This document shows, piece by piece, positions 25,576-34,197 of a stretch of DNA of 64,000 nt. Position 1 is the stretch's first letter; each line of letters opens with the position of its first letter. A program made the position numbers and the translations under genes. Origin of the DNA: Amycolatopsis rubida (GTDB lineage Bacteria; Actinomycetota; Actinomycetes; Mycobacteriales; Pseudonocardiaceae); contig NZ_FOWC01000001.1 of the NCBI RefSeq assembly GCF_900115345.1, forward strand, positions 1,364,001-1,428,000, written 5' to 3'. The notes under the pieces were generated by a model. That model worked only from the letters and a program-made list of their open reading frames with translations, searched no databases and was not told the origin of the DNA.

Positions 25576-25991
25576 CCGTTCCCGCCGCCGCGCAGAACTT
25601 CAACTGGCTGGTCAACCGCTTCGCGCTGCACACCGCAGGCGCGATCGCCGCGCTCGCGGTGTCCGCGGACGGGCTGCTGATCGCCGCGTCGCAGGACCTC
25701 GACCGCGCGGACGCCGACCGGCTCGCGGCGACCTGCTCGGCGATGCTCGCGCTGGCACAGAGCGTGTCCGAAAGCCATCCGCTCGGCGATCCGGACAAGG
25801 TCGTGGTCGAGCTGGAACGCGGCTACCTCGTGGTCTGCACCATCAGCATCGGCTGCTCGCTCGGCGTGCTGGCCAACAAACAGGCCAGCCTCGGCACGAT
25901 CGCCTACGAGATGGCGATGTTCGCCAACCGCGCGTCCGAAGTCCTTACCCCCGCGCTGGTCGAGGAGTTGAAGAACACCGCGTTCGCCTGA
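25572..25991 (+). CDS. cvnB: Roadblock/LC7-domain protein (CvnB-like)
   Basis: A 139-residue protein that is almost entirely a roadblock/LC7 domain: NWLVNRFALHTAGAIAALAVSADGLLIAAS opens it, followed by the helix RADADRLAATCSAMLALAQSV and strands VVVELERGYLVVCTISIG and SLGVLANKQASLGTIAYEMAMF. In conservons this protein partners the small GTPase, probably acting on its nucleotide cycle. The ATG overlaps the kinase TGA (ATGA) behind a strong AAGGAGG site. The GTPase gene starts 3 bp after the stop. Confidence 0.93.
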   Translation: MTVPAAAQNFNWLVNRFALHTAGAIAALAVSADGLLIAASQDLDRADADRLAATCSAMLALAQSVSESHPLGDPDKVVVELERGYLVVCTISIGCSLGVLANKQASLGTIAYEMAMFANRASEVLTPALVEELKNTAFA

Positions 25992-25994
25992 CCC

Positions 25995-26489
25995 GTGAAG
26001 ATTCTCGTGCTTGGCCCGGCCGGAGCCGGGAAAACGACGGCGGTGCACGCCGTTTCGGAGATCGCGCCGGTACGCACCGACGCCGGTGCCACCACTGCGG
26101 CGCTCGACTTCGGCAGACTCGGCGAGGGCGAGCGGCGGCGGTACCTGTTCGGCGCGCCGGGGCAGGCCCGGTTCTGGTTCCGCTGGCCCGACCTCGTGCG
26201 GGGCGCGGACGCCGCGCTCGTGGTGGTCGATCCGCGGCGGATCGCGGACGCCTACCCGGTGCTCGACGCGGTCGAAGGGCTGCGGCTGCCGTTCGTGGTC
26301 GGGGTGAACTGCTTCGACGGGCTGCTCGCCCGCCCGCTGCACGACGTGCGCTGGGCGTTGACCGTGCGCGAGGGCATTCCGGTGCATCCCTTCGACGCCC
26401 GCGACCCGGCGTCGGTGCGGGAGGTGCTCGACCTGCTCCAAGCGGGCGTGGCCGAGGGGTCGCAGGAGCGGCAGCCGAGTCCGCTATAG
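25995..26489 (+). CDS. cvnD: Conservon small GTPase/ATPase (CvnD-like)
   Basis: A 164-residue P-loop protein. G1 is GPAGAGKTT near residue 7, the G3-like segment is LFGAPGQARFWFRW (family variant of DxxG), and the G4-like NCFD in VVGVNCFDGLL replaces NKxD. These variants are normal for CvnD proteins of the Ras-like MglA/Cvn group. It starts at GTG three bases after the roadblock gene. The DUF742 gene (CvnC) that normally precedes it is absent here, and the protein is slightly short. Its stop codon overlaps the -10 element of the SRP RNA promoter. Confidence 0.88.
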   Translation: MKILVLGPAGAGKTTAVHAVSEIAPVRTDAGATTAALDFGRLGEGERRRYLFGAPGQARFWFRWPDLVRGADAALVVVDPRRIADAYPVLDAVEGLRLPFVVGVNCFDGLLARPLHDVRWALTVREGIPVHPFDARDPASVREVLDLLQAGVAEGSQERQPSPL

Positions 26490-26490
26490 T
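26485..26490 (+). promoter_or_regulatory. -10 element of SRP RNA promoter
   Basis: TATAGT lies 4 bp before the predicted 5' end of the SRP RNA and includes the TAG stop of the upstream GTPase gene. I see no clear -35, which is common for strong -10 promoters in actinobacteria. Confidence 0.5.
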
Positions 26491-26494
26491 CGTC

Positions 26495-26589
26495 TGCGGG
26501 GACCCCCCGTGGCGTCCACCCTGTGAACTTCCCCAGGGCCGGAAGGCAGCAAGGATAAGCGGGCTCTGGCGGGTACGGGGGGAACCCGC
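26495..26589 (+). ncRNA. ffs: Small bacterial SRP RNA (4.5S-type)
   Basis: The conserved apical domain of bacterial SRP RNA is unmistakable: ACCCTGTGAACTTCCCCAG, then GGCCGGAAGGCAGCAAGG with its GGAA tetraloop, then the symmetric-loop side (AGCGGGCTCTGGCGGGTACG). The outer stem pairs CCCCCCGT with ACGGGGGG and GCGGG with CCCGC. Seven T residues (26590-26596) directly follow the closing stem and act as terminator. The RNA binds Ffh for cotranslational membrane targeting. It is located just ahead of dnaX, as in many actinobacteria. Confidence 0.95.
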
Positions 26590-26668
26590 TTTTTTTGCTG
26601 GTCCGGCGAAAAGCAGGCGGGTACGGACCGCGGCCGATCTGCACCAACGACGCAGTACGCCCGGGTCG

Positions 26669-27544
26669 CTAGAACAGGCCGAGGACGTCGTCCGGCGGCG
26701 TTGGCGAGGGCAGCGACTCCGCGTCGAGGACCGGCGCGGCCTTCCCCCGAAGCTGCCGCAGCTCATCCCCGTGCACCACCCGCGCCGGATACGGCGAAGA
26801 CGCCGCGCGCCGGGTCAGCTCCGCGGTCGGCAGGTCGAGCCGGGAGGCGGCCAGCACGAGATTCCCGAATCGGCGGCCGCGCAGCACACTGGGTTCGGCC
26901 AGCAGAACGACATGCGGAAACACCTCCGCCAGCGTCGCGAGGAACCGGCGGGCGAACGGCAGGCCAGGACCGTCGGAGATGTTCGCCAGCATCGTGGCGC
27001 CCGGCCGCAGCACCCGGGCCACATCGGTGACGAACTCCACGGTCGCCAAGCCGCCGGCCAGCGTCGCGCGTTCGAAGGCGTCGATCACGATCAAGTCCGC
27101 GGTCGCGTCGTGCCTGCTGCGCACGCCCGCGCGGCCGTCCTCGATCCGTACCCGCAGCTTCGGGACGCTGCGCAGGTCAAGCTGCTCGCGGACCAGGTCG
27201 ATCAGCGGCTCGTCGGCGTCGAAGACCAGCTGCCGCGAACCCGGTCGCGTCGCGGCGACGTAGCGCGGCAGGGAACAGCCCGCGCCGCCGACGTGCAGTG
27301 CGTCGAGCGGGCCGGGCGGAAGGAAATCGACCAGGTCGCCGAGCCGGCGCACGTAGTCGAACTCCAGGTTCGCCGGGTCGTCCAGATCGACGTAGGACTG
27401 CGCCACCCCGCCGACCGAAAGCATCCACGCGTTGGGCCGATCGGCGTCGCGCAGCAGCTCGGCGGTCCCGAACCGCACCGGGTAAGTGCCCGGCCGCGGG
27501 CCGCTCGGCGCACGGCCGCGACCGGAACGGGAGGGGCTCACCAT
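26669..27544 (-). CDS. Spermidine synthase-like methyltransferase-fold protein
   Basis: A 291-residue protein with the polyamine-synthase Rossmann fold: DALHVGGAGCSLPRYVAAT is the nucleotide motif, LVFDADEPLIDLVREQL the acidic strand, and IEDGRAGV...DLIVIDAF the gate-loop Asp region. The N-terminus has SYVDLDDPANLEFDYVRRLGDLVDFL, like the beta tetramer segment of spermidine synthases. Many actinobacterial relatives are annotated as fused-less spermidine synthase-like proteins, some acting as other methyltransferases, so polyamine synthesis is not proven. It is divergent from dnaX across about 20 bp; a GTG one codon inside is an alternative start. Confidence 0.85.
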   Translation of the reverse strand: MVSPSRSGRGRAPSGPRPGTYPVRFGTAELLRDADRPNAWMLSVGGVAQSYVDLDDPANLEFDYVRRLGDLVDFLPPGPLDALHVGGAGCSLPRYVAATRPGSRQLVFDADEPLIDLVREQLDLRSVPKLRVRIEDGRAGVRSRHDATADLIVIDAFERATLAGGLATVEFVTDVARVLRPGATMLANISDGPGLPFARRFLATLAEVFPHVVLLAEPSVLRGRRFGNLVLAASRLDLPTAELTRRAASSPYPARVVHGDELRQLRGKAAPVLDAESLPSPTPPDDVLGLF

Positions 27545-27565
27545 GCTCACTGTAGTCTCGGGCTC

Positions 27566-29626
27566 GTGGCTCTCGCGCTGTACCGGAAGTACCGTCCGGC
27601 GACCTTCGCCGAGGTCGTCGGCCAGGAGCATGTGACCGAACCGCTGCGCACGGCACTGGCCGCCGGGCGCATCAACCACGCGTACCTGTTCTCCGGGCCG
27701 CGCGGCTGCGGCAAGACGTCGAGTGCGCGGATCATGGCGCGCTCGCTCAACTGTGCCAAAGGCCCGACCCCGGATCCGTGCGGCGAGTGCAACTCGTGCC
27801 GCGCGCTCGCGCCGGAAGGCCCTGGCAGCGTCGACGTCACCGAACTCGACGCGGCCAGCCACGGCGGTGTGGACGACGCCCGCGAACTGCGGGACAAGGC
27901 GTTCTACGCGCCCGCCGAATCGCGCTACCGCGTGTTCATCATCGACGAGGCGCACATGGTCACGACGCAGGGCTTCAACGCCCTGCTGAAGATCGTCGAG
28001 GAACCGCCAGAGCACCTGATCTTCATCTTCGCCACCACCGAGCCGGACAAGGTGCTCACCACCATCCGCTCGCGCACGCACCACTACCCGTTCCGGCTGA
28101 TCCCGCCGAGCTCGATGCGGGAGCTGCTGGAGCGCAACGTCGCCGCCGAGGGCGCGACGGTCGAACCGGCGGTGTACCCGCTGGTGATCCGCGCCGGCGG
28201 CGGTTCGGCTCGCGATACCCAGTCGGTGCTGGACCAGCTGCTCGCCGGGGCCGGTCCGGAAGGCGTCACGTACCCGCGGGCGGTGTCGCTGCTGGGTGTC
28301 ACGGACACCGCGCTGATCGACGCGGTGATCGACGGACTCGCGAACGACAATCCGGGCGAGGTGTTCGGCACCGTCGAGAAACTCGCCGACGCCGGACACG
28401 ACCCGCGCCGTTTCGCCACCGACCTGCTCGATCGGCTGCGCGACCTGCTGCTGATGCGCGCGGTCCCGGAAGCGGGCGAACGCGGCCTGGTCGCCGCGCC
28501 GGACGACGAGCTGAAGCGGATGACCGAGCAGGCCGAGAAGCTCGGCCCGGCCACGCTGTCCCGCTACGCCGACATTGTCCATAGTGGACTTCTTGAGATG
28601 CGCGGCGCGACGTCGCCGCGGCTCGTGCTCGAACTGCTCTGCGCGCGGATGCTGCTGCCGTCGGTCACCGAGGCGGAGAAAGCCTTGCTGGCGCGAATCG
28701 AACGGCTTGAGCGGCGACCGGCTGGCGCACCCGCGCCGGCTGGTCCCGCCGCTGCCCCGGCTCCCGCGCCTCATGCCAGTCCCGCGCCTGCCCCGGCCGC
28801 TTCCGCTGCTCCGGCGGAGGCTCCGGCCCGGTTCCAGCGGCCTTCGCAGCGTCCGGCCCAGGAAGCTCCCGCCGCACGTCCGGCGGCCGAAGAACCGGCG
28901 CGTCCGGAGGCCAGCCGTCCGGCTCCTGTCGAACCGCCTGCCCCGGCTGCGGCCGCGCCTGCTCCCGCGCCGGAGGCTCCGGCCGCTCCGACCGCTCCGG
29001 CGGCGGAGGAAGCCCCGGCCGCGGGCGGGATCGACGCGGCTAAGGTGCGCGAGAAGTGGCCGCAGCTGCTGGCGTCGCTGCGGAAGTTCACCGGCGGGCG
29101 CGCGCTCGAAGCCATGCTCACGCAGGCGACGGTCGCCGAAGTCGACGGTTCGGCGGTCACGCTGACGCACAAGTCCGAACCGCTCGCCCGGCGGCTGAGC
29201 GACCAGGGCAACGCGAGCAAGATCGCGGCCGGGCTGAGCGAGGTGCTCGGCGGCGAATGGCAGGTCCGCTGCGTGCACGGCGCGGCCGCGGCTGCCGCTC
29301 CGGCTCGACAGGCTCCTCGGCAGCAACCGGCGGCACCGGCTCCGGAACGGTCGTTCACGCGTCCGTCCGCGGCTGCCCAGCCCCCGGCGGCCGCCGCGCC
29401 TGCGGCCCCGCCGAAGCCCGCGGCGGAAGCGCCGAGCCGCCCGCGCGTCACCACGAGCGAACCGGACATCCCGCTCCCGCCCGAGCCCTCGGACGAGGAC
29501 GACGACATCTACTCCGAGGACTCCAGCCCGGTCCCGCCGCCGCCTCCGCCGCCCGCGGAGGAAGACCCGGAGCAGATCGCCCGCAAGCTGCTGTCGGATC
29601 ACCTTGGGGCACGTCCGCTGGACTAG
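27566..29626 (+). CDS. dnaX: DNA polymerase III subunit gamma/tau
   Basis: A 686-residue clamp-loader ATPase. The GTG start gives VALALYRKYRPATFAEVVGQ, the universal DnaX N-terminus. Walker A GPRGCGKTSSA is at ~44-54, four zinc cysteines at ~63-78 (NCAKGPTPDPCGECNSC), Walker B/DEAH in VFIIDEAHMVTTQGFNALLK, and sensor 1 in FIFATTEPDKVL. Domain III follows, then a long Ala/Pro-rich linker (residues ~385-495), a tau-like domain (KVREKWPQLLASLRKFTGGRALEAML) and an acidic, Pro-rich tail. It has no Shine-Dalgarno; a TGTAGT at 27551-27556 suggests a near-leaderless transcript. Whether a shorter gamma form is made cannot be told, and I saw no obvious slippery A-run. Confidence 0.97.
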   Translation: MALALYRKYRPATFAEVVGQEHVTEPLRTALAAGRINHAYLFSGPRGCGKTSSARIMARSLNCAKGPTPDPCGECNSCRALAPEGPGSVDVTELDAASHGGVDDARELRDKAFYAPAESRYRVFIIDEAHMVTTQGFNALLKIVEEPPEHLIFIFATTEPDKVLTTIRSRTHHYPFRLIPPSSMRELLERNVAAEGATVEPAVYPLVIRAGGGSARDTQSVLDQLLAGAGPEGVTYPRAVSLLGVTDTALIDAVIDGLANDNPGEVFGTVEKLADAGHDPRRFATDLLDRLRDLLLMRAVPEAGERGLVAAPDDELKRMTEQAEKLGPATLSRYADIVHSGLLEMRGATSPRLVLELLCARMLLPSVTEAEKALLARIERLERRPAGAPAPAGPAAAPAPAPHASPAPAPAASAAPAEAPARFQRPSQRPAQEAPAARPAAEEPARPEASRPAPVEPPAPAAAAPAPAPEAPAAPTAPAAEEAPAAGGIDAAKVREKWPQLLASLRKFTGGRALEAMLTQATVAEVDGSAVTLTHKSEPLARRLSDQGNASKIAAGLSEVLGGEWQVRCVHGAAAAAAPARQAPRQQPAAPAPERSFTRPSAAAQPPAAAAPAAPPKPAAEAPSRPRVTTSEPDIPLPPEPSDEDDDIYSEDSSPVPPPPPPPAEEDPEQIARKLLSDHLGARPLD

Positions 29627-29630
29627 TGGC

Positions 29631-29675
29631 GTCGTGAGTGTTGATCACGGTTCTAACCGCGATCAACACTTACGA
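29631..29675. terminator. Bidirectional terminator between dnaX and GH31 gene
   Basis: Arms of 16 bp (29631-29646 and 29660-29675, core GAGTGTTGATC / GATCAACACTTAC) with one mismatch and a small inner GGTT/AACC stem. It separates the convergent dnaX and GH31 genes. The stop codon of the GH31 gene lies in one arm. Confidence 0.65.
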
Positions 29676-32600
29676 CACCAGCCGCACACTCACCGGATGC
29701 GACGTCGGCGACGTTCGCACGGTCACAGTCCGCGCCGCGGCGTCCCAGGTCCAGCTTCCACTGCGCCGACCGTCCACGTACACCACGGCTGGCTTGGCGG
29801 CATTGGTGAACCGGACGGTCCAAGCGCGCTGCGTGGGCCCGATCGCGAGCGTTGCCGAGTGCGCATTTTCGGTGTAGCGCACCGCAGTTGTGGACCGCTC
29901 CTCCCGGAGAGCGAACGCGCCGTTGTGGCCGCCAGCCACCGTGACGGTCGCGGCGGTAAGCGGATCGTGCGCGTCACCAGCGACATTTCCGCTGCGGGTG
30001 ACCAGGATCCCGCCCGAGCGCACGAACACCGGCATCGTGTCCCAGCCCGTGGTGATCTGCGCGGTGCTGCCGCCGCGATAGGTCTTGCCGCTGAAGTAGT
30101 CCGTCCAGTCGCTGCCCGGCGGGAACCAGACGCTCGTGGTCGCCGTGGTGCCCGGGCTGGTCGCCGGAGCCACGAGGACGTCCGGGCCGTACAGGTATTC
30201 CCCGCCAGCCTGGGCGTACGCCTCCTGCTGGTCCGGATATTGCAGGTACAGCGGCCGCACGATCGGCATTCCCGTCGCGGTGGCCTGCTGCGCGAGCGTG
30301 TACGTGTACGGCACGAGATTCTCGCGCAGGTTAAGGAATTTAGTCGCTGACGTGTCCGCGGCGGCTCCGTACTGCCAGGGCAGCCGGTCGCTGTGGTTGG
30401 AGTGCAGCCGGTCGATCGGCTGGAACGTCCCGAGCTGCACCCAGCGCGCGTACAGATCGTCCGGCAGCTTCGTGCTGCCCGGTTCCGTGCCCGGCTGCTG
30501 CGATCCGCCGGTGTGGCCGCCGATGTCGTGGCTCACCGAAGCCAGGCCGGTCGCCGCGGATTCGCCGGGGGTGTAGCCGACCTCGAAGGCCAGCGTTGCC
30601 CAGTCGGAAATGGTGTCTCCGGTGAAGTGCAGCGTGGTGCGCTTGTCCGCCCACGGACCGGTCGGTACGGCGGTCGGCGAACTGTATCCACCGGCTTGCA
30701 GCGAACCGTAGGCGCGGGAAAACGCGAAGCCGCCGTGCTCCGCGTACTGCTGGTTGATCCACGCGTCCGGGGTGACGCCGGCAAGACTGGATTTCGAGGC
30801 GTCGCAACACCAATCGAGCCACCAGACGTCGTTGCCCTGCTGTTCCATCGTCCGGTGCAGGTCGAAGTAGGCGCGCAACTGGTCGGGGTCGCCGAAATCG
30901 AAGACGTAGCAGTCTTTTCCGCAGCTGGGCTGGAGTTTGCCCTTCGCGGTCGCCTGCGCCGCCGGGAACTGCGGGTCGTCGCCGCGGATGCTCGGGTGGA
31001 TGTTCAGCGACGTGTGCAGGCCCTGGTCGTGTGCCCACTGGAAGAACGCCTTCGGGCCGGGGAAGCGGGTCGGGTCGATTTCCCAGCCGTTCCACCGGTC
31101 CGGCGATTTGAAGTCGGTGTCGACGACGAGCATGTCGAGCGGCACGTGCTGCTCTCGGAACTTCGGTATGATCGTTTGCTCGAAGTCGGCGGCTGTGCGG
31201 TCGTAGTACTCGGAATACCAGACGCCGTAAGCCCAGCGGGGCAGCAGCCGAGACGGTCCGGTCAGCTGGGCCAGTTCCCGCAGCGCTTGGCCGTAGTTCT
31301 GGCCGTAAGCGAAGACGTATCCATCCTGGTAGTTCTCGCTGCTGGGCCGCTGGGTGACGACCTTGGTGCGTGGGTCGTACAGCGCCGACGCGGTGTCGTC
31401 GAGGAGTGACCAGCCGTCCTGGTAAAGGATTCCGGCTGCGGAGACCGCACTTCCGTCGACACCGTCGAGGCCGCGTCGATAACCGCCGAGTGGCGCGTGC
31501 GGGGCGAGCAACACCGAATGCGCGGGCGTGACGGCGACGGTGTCGAGGTTGACGTGGCAGTTCGAGTCCGGACAGGACAGTGTGACGGTGTTGGTGCCAG
31601 CCTTGAGCTGCACCGGGATTGCCTTGGTGCGCCACGAATTCCAGCTGCTGGTCGACGCCAGGGTCAGGTTGGCGGAGGTACCGCCGGCTTGGAGGGTCAG
31701 CGAGGTCGGCTGGGTTTGGCCGGAAACAGCGGTCGCGTCGGCGTAGCGCAGCTGCAGATCGTAGGTGCCATCGGCGGGGACACCGGTGATCGTCAACGCG
31801 TCTGAAGCGCCGGATCGCTCCATGCCCGCGAGGAAAGCTTTGCCGGAGTGGCCGTCGTGGTCGCTGGCCGGGTGCGCGCCGCCGGACAGCGCGCCTTGCT
31901 CGGCCTCGCAGAGGACACCGAACGCGCACGGCGTCGGCGCGGGCGGCACGGGTTGCGGGTACGCGGCACCGGTGTTGACCAGGGCGAGGCTGTCGATATT
32001 GACGTTGCCCGAGTCGGCGGTGCCACGCTTGACGGTCACCTGGTGCTCTCCCGCCGGCAGTGTGATCGGCACGGTCGCGAGGGTCCAGGTGTCCCAGTCA
32101 GCGGTAGCCGGAAGGGTGACGACCCGCGCGTTCGCACCGTCCACGAGGACGCTGAGAGTGCGGGTCGTGTGCTGCCCGTCGCCGCCGGTTCCGTTGGCGT
32201 AGCGCAGATCCAGCTGGTGATCACCGGGAGCGGTGGCGCGGAAGGACAGGCTGTCGCCGGGGTTGGCGAAGCCCGCCGCGAAACCATCACCGGTGTAGCC
32301 GCGGTGGTCGCTGGCCGCGCCTGGGCCGTTGAGCCGCAGTTGTTCGGCCTCGCAGAGGGTGGTGAACGCGCAGACCGGAGCCAGCCTGCCCGCCCACGGC
32401 CGCGCGGTGACGTCCTGGCCGCCGGTACGCAGCCGGACGGTGAGGTTGTTGTCGGAAAACGCGCCCGAGCCGAGCTGGTAGCGCAACTGGACGGCGCTGG
32501 TCCGGATGGTCAGCCAGCCATCGCGTTTTGTCGCGGTGTAAGGAGTTTTAGGGAAGCTGCCGCGGCCGATCGCGTTGAACGTGCCAGCGTCGACGAACTT

Positions 32601-32774
32601 GGCGTCACCCGCGTACTCGGTGCGGATGAGCGTCGGCGACAGGACTTCGAACCGCGCTGGCCCGGCGGTCACCGAGTGTGGAGCGGCCTCGGCGACTCCT
32701 GTCGACACGAGAGTGCCCGCCATGGCTGTCACGGCGAACAGCCGTACCAGTCGTCCTCGGAGTGAAGTTGCCAC
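29670..32774 (-). CDS. Secreted GH31-family glycosidase with two CBM35-like modules
   Basis: A 1034-residue exported enzyme. The signal peptide spans residues 1-30 (VSTGVAEAAP cleavage). The N-terminal GH31 sandwich starts at ~35 (FEVLSPTLIRTEYAGDAKF) and is interrupted at ~135 by two related carbohydrate-binding modules (both begin with a CAF..LCEAEQ motif and contain SDHxGxxG). It resumes at about residue 425 (PLGGYRRGLDGVDG...QDGWSLLDD). The catalytic barrel has PRWAYGVWYSEYYDRT, VVDTDFKSPDRWNGWEID, and nucleophile-region WWLDWCCD (Asp near 650) and HFTGDTISDW. A C-terminal beta domain follows. Family activities include alpha-glucosidase and alpha-xylosidase; the substrate is unknown. It sits between dnaX and ybaB-recR. 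Confidence 0.9.
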   Translation of the reverse strand: MATSLRGRLVRLFAVTAMAGTLVSTGVAEAAPHSVTAGPARFEVLSPTLIRTEYAGDAKFVDAGTFNAIGRGSFPKTPYTATKRDGWLTIRTSAVQLRYQLGSGAFSDNNLTVRLRTGGQDVTARPWAGRLAPVCAFTTLCEAEQLRLNGPGAASDHRGYTGDGFAAGFANPGDSLSFRATAPGDHQLDLRYANGTGGDGQHTTRTLSVLVDGANARVVTLPATADWDTWTLATVPITLPAGEHQVTVKRGTADSGNVNIDSLALVNTGAAYPQPVPPAPTPCAFGVLCEAEQGALSGGAHPASDHDGHSGKAFLAGMERSGASDALTITGVPADGTYDLQLRYADATAVSGQTQPTSLTLQAGGTSANLTLASTSSWNSWRTKAIPVQLKAGTNTVTLSCPDSNCHVNLDTVAVTPAHSVLLAPHAPLGGYRRGLDGVDGSAVSAAGILYQDGWSLLDDTASALYDPRTKVVTQRPSSENYQDGYVFAYGQNYGQALRELAQLTGPSRLLPRWAYGVWYSEYYDRTAADFEQTIIPKFREQHVPLDMLVVDTDFKSPDRWNGWEIDPTRFPGPKAFFQWAHDQGLHTSLNIHPSIRGDDPQFPAAQATAKGKLQPSCGKDCYVFDFGDPDQLRAYFDLHRTMEQQGNDVWWLDWCCDASKSSLAGVTPDAWINQQYAEHGGFAFSRAYGSLQAGGYSSPTAVPTGPWADKRTTLHFTGDTISDWATLAFEVGYTPGESAATGLASVSHDIGGHTGGSQQPGTEPGSTKLPDDLYARWVQLGTFQPIDRLHSNHSDRLPWQYGAAADTSATKFLNLRENLVPYTYTLAQQATATGMPIVRPLYLQYPDQQEAYAQAGGEYLYGPDVLVAPATSPGTTATTSVWFPPGSDWTDYFSGKTYRGGSTAQITTGWDTMPVFVRSGGILVTRSGNVAGDAHDPLTAATVTVAGGHNGAFALREERSTTAVRYTENAHSATLAIGPTQRAWTVRFTNAAKPAVVYVDGRRSGSWTWDAAARTVTVRTSPTSHPVSVRLVS

Positions 32775-32879
32775 CGGCGCCTCCTCGACAGGTCCCCAGC
32801 GACGGTAAGTCGGGACCGATCAAGGGAGAAGACGGTGTCCGGTGTTCTGTCCGCTCAGTAGCCCTTTCGGCTCTCTGCG

Positions 32880-33734
32880 TCAGGCACCGGCCAGGTACGC
32901 CTCGATCGCCTTCGCGATGGCCTGCGCGTAGTGCGTTCGGCCCGCCGCGGACGACATCTGCCCGGCCTCGTCGGCGTTGCGCATGTTGCCGCATTCGACG
33001 AGCACGGTCGGCCGGGTCGACAGGTTGAGCCCGCCCAGATCATTCCGCGGCGAAAGGCCCGCCGAGCCGATGTAAGTGGAGGTGGCGAAGCCGTCGTCGC
33101 GGATTCCGTCGCGCATGGTGCGTGCCAGCTTCAGCGACGGTTCGCCCTGCGCCGCGTTCAACGGCGGTGCCGAGTACGCGACGTGGAAGCCGTGCGCGGT
33201 CGGCGACGTGGAGCCGTCGGCGTGGATCGAGACCACTGCGTCGGCACTCGCGTCGTTGCCGATCTTCGCGCGTTCGTCGACGCACGGGCCGACGCCGGAG
33301 TCGTTCTGCCGCGTGTAGACGACCTTGATTCCCTTGGCCGCCAACGCATTCCCGACCTCCTGCGCGACGGTGAAGGTGAACGCGTGCTCCGGGTACCCGG
33401 CGTTGGTCGACGTGCCGGTGGTGTTGCACGGCTTCATCTGCCCACGCCCGGCGGGCACCTTCCGGTTGATCTCGCCGGGGTGCGCGGCGTTGCCGCCGTT
33501 GTGGCCGGGATCGAGGACCACGACCTTGCCCGAGCCGACCGGCGGCACCGCGGACGTCGAAGGCGGCCTCGACGACGAGGACGGCGGCAATGGCGGGCTG
33601 GAAGACGACAGGCTCGGGGTCGCTGAGCTCGGCGACGTCGGCGCAGCGGCCGGTGAGGGAGGCGTCTCGCCGCCGCCGGAACACGCTGTGAGCAGCAGCA
33701 GGCCGGTCAGCAGCGGGAGTGTCTTCGCTCGCAC
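32880..33734 (-). CDS. N-acetylmuramoyl-L-alanine amidase lipoprotein (Amidase_3)
   Basis: A 284-residue cell-wall hydrolase cutting the amide between muramic acid and the peptide stem. GTG at 33734 gives a lipoprotein signal (VRAKTLPLLTGLLLLTAC, Cys near 18). A Ser/Pro-rich linker leads to the zinc amidase domain: VVLDPGHNGGN (His ligand), then PEHAFTFTVAQEVGNALAAKGIKVVYTR, VVSIHADGS (His ligand) and NLSTRPTVLVECGNM with a Glu that may be catalytic. The order amidase, ybaB, recR resembles the mycobacterial Ami1 neighbourhood. It is divergent from ybaB across about 100 bp. Confidence 0.93.
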   Translation of the reverse strand: MRAKTLPLLTGLLLLTACSGGGETPPSPAAAPTSPSSATPSLSSSSPPLPPSSSSRPPSTSAVPPVGSGKVVVLDPGHNGGNAAHPGEINRKVPAGRGQMKPCNTTGTSTNAGYPEHAFTFTVAQEVGNALAAKGIKVVYTRQNDSGVGPCVDERAKIGNDASADAVVSIHADGSTSPTAHGFHVAYSAPPLNAAQGEPSLKLARTMRDGIRDDGFATSTYIGSAGLSPRNDLGGLNLSTRPTVLVECGNMRNADEAGQMSSAAGRTHYAQAIAKAIEAYLAGA

Positions 33735-33837
33735 GCGACAACGGTGCCACAGCACACGCGTGCCGCGGGGACGGACGCGCCGGGCTCGCGGCTAGGCTGG
33801 GGAGGAACACCCAAACGCGGAAGGACCGAGTGCGATC

Positions 33838-34194
33838 ATGGTGCAACCCGGCGGCGGCGGCTTCGACCTGTCGCAGATCATGCAGCAGGCCCAGCAGATG
33901 CAGCAGAAGCTGGTGGAGGCCCAGGAGGAACTCGCCAACACCGAGGTCACCGGCACTGCGGGCGGTGGCCTGGTCACCGCGACGGTGTCCGGCGACAGCC
34001 AGTTGAAGAGCCTCGTCATCGACCCGAAGGTGGTCGACCCGGACGACGTCGAAACCCTGGCCGACCTGGTGGTCGCCGCGGTGCGTGACGCGTCGGCGAG
34101 CGCGCAGAAGCTCACCGAGCAGAAACTGGGCCCGCTGGCGGGCGGCCTCGGCGGCGGCATGCCGGACCTCGGCAGCCTCGGCTTCGGCGGCTGA
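33838..34194 (+). CDS. ybaB: YbaB/EbfC family nucleoid-associated protein
   Basis: A 118-residue DNA-binding protein. The Gln-rich helix [23 protein letters not shown], the motif [19 protein letters not shown] and [20 protein letters not shown] are family hallmarks. YbaB dimers bind DNA and are nearly always encoded with recR. A Gly-rich tail ([17 protein letters not shown]) completes it. recR starts 3 bp after the stop. Confidence 0.96.
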   Translation: MVQPGGGGFDLSQIMQQAQQMQQKLVEAQEELANTEVTGTAGGGLVTATVSGDSQLKSLVIDPKVVDPDDVETLADLVVAAVRDASASAQKLTEQKLGPLAGGLGGGMPDLGSLGFGG

Positions 34195-34197
34195 CAC

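Noticed and set aside
27545..29602. Upstream extension of the spermidine synthase-like gene across dnaX
   Set aside because: It is antisense to dnaX, and the homologous protein begins at 27544.
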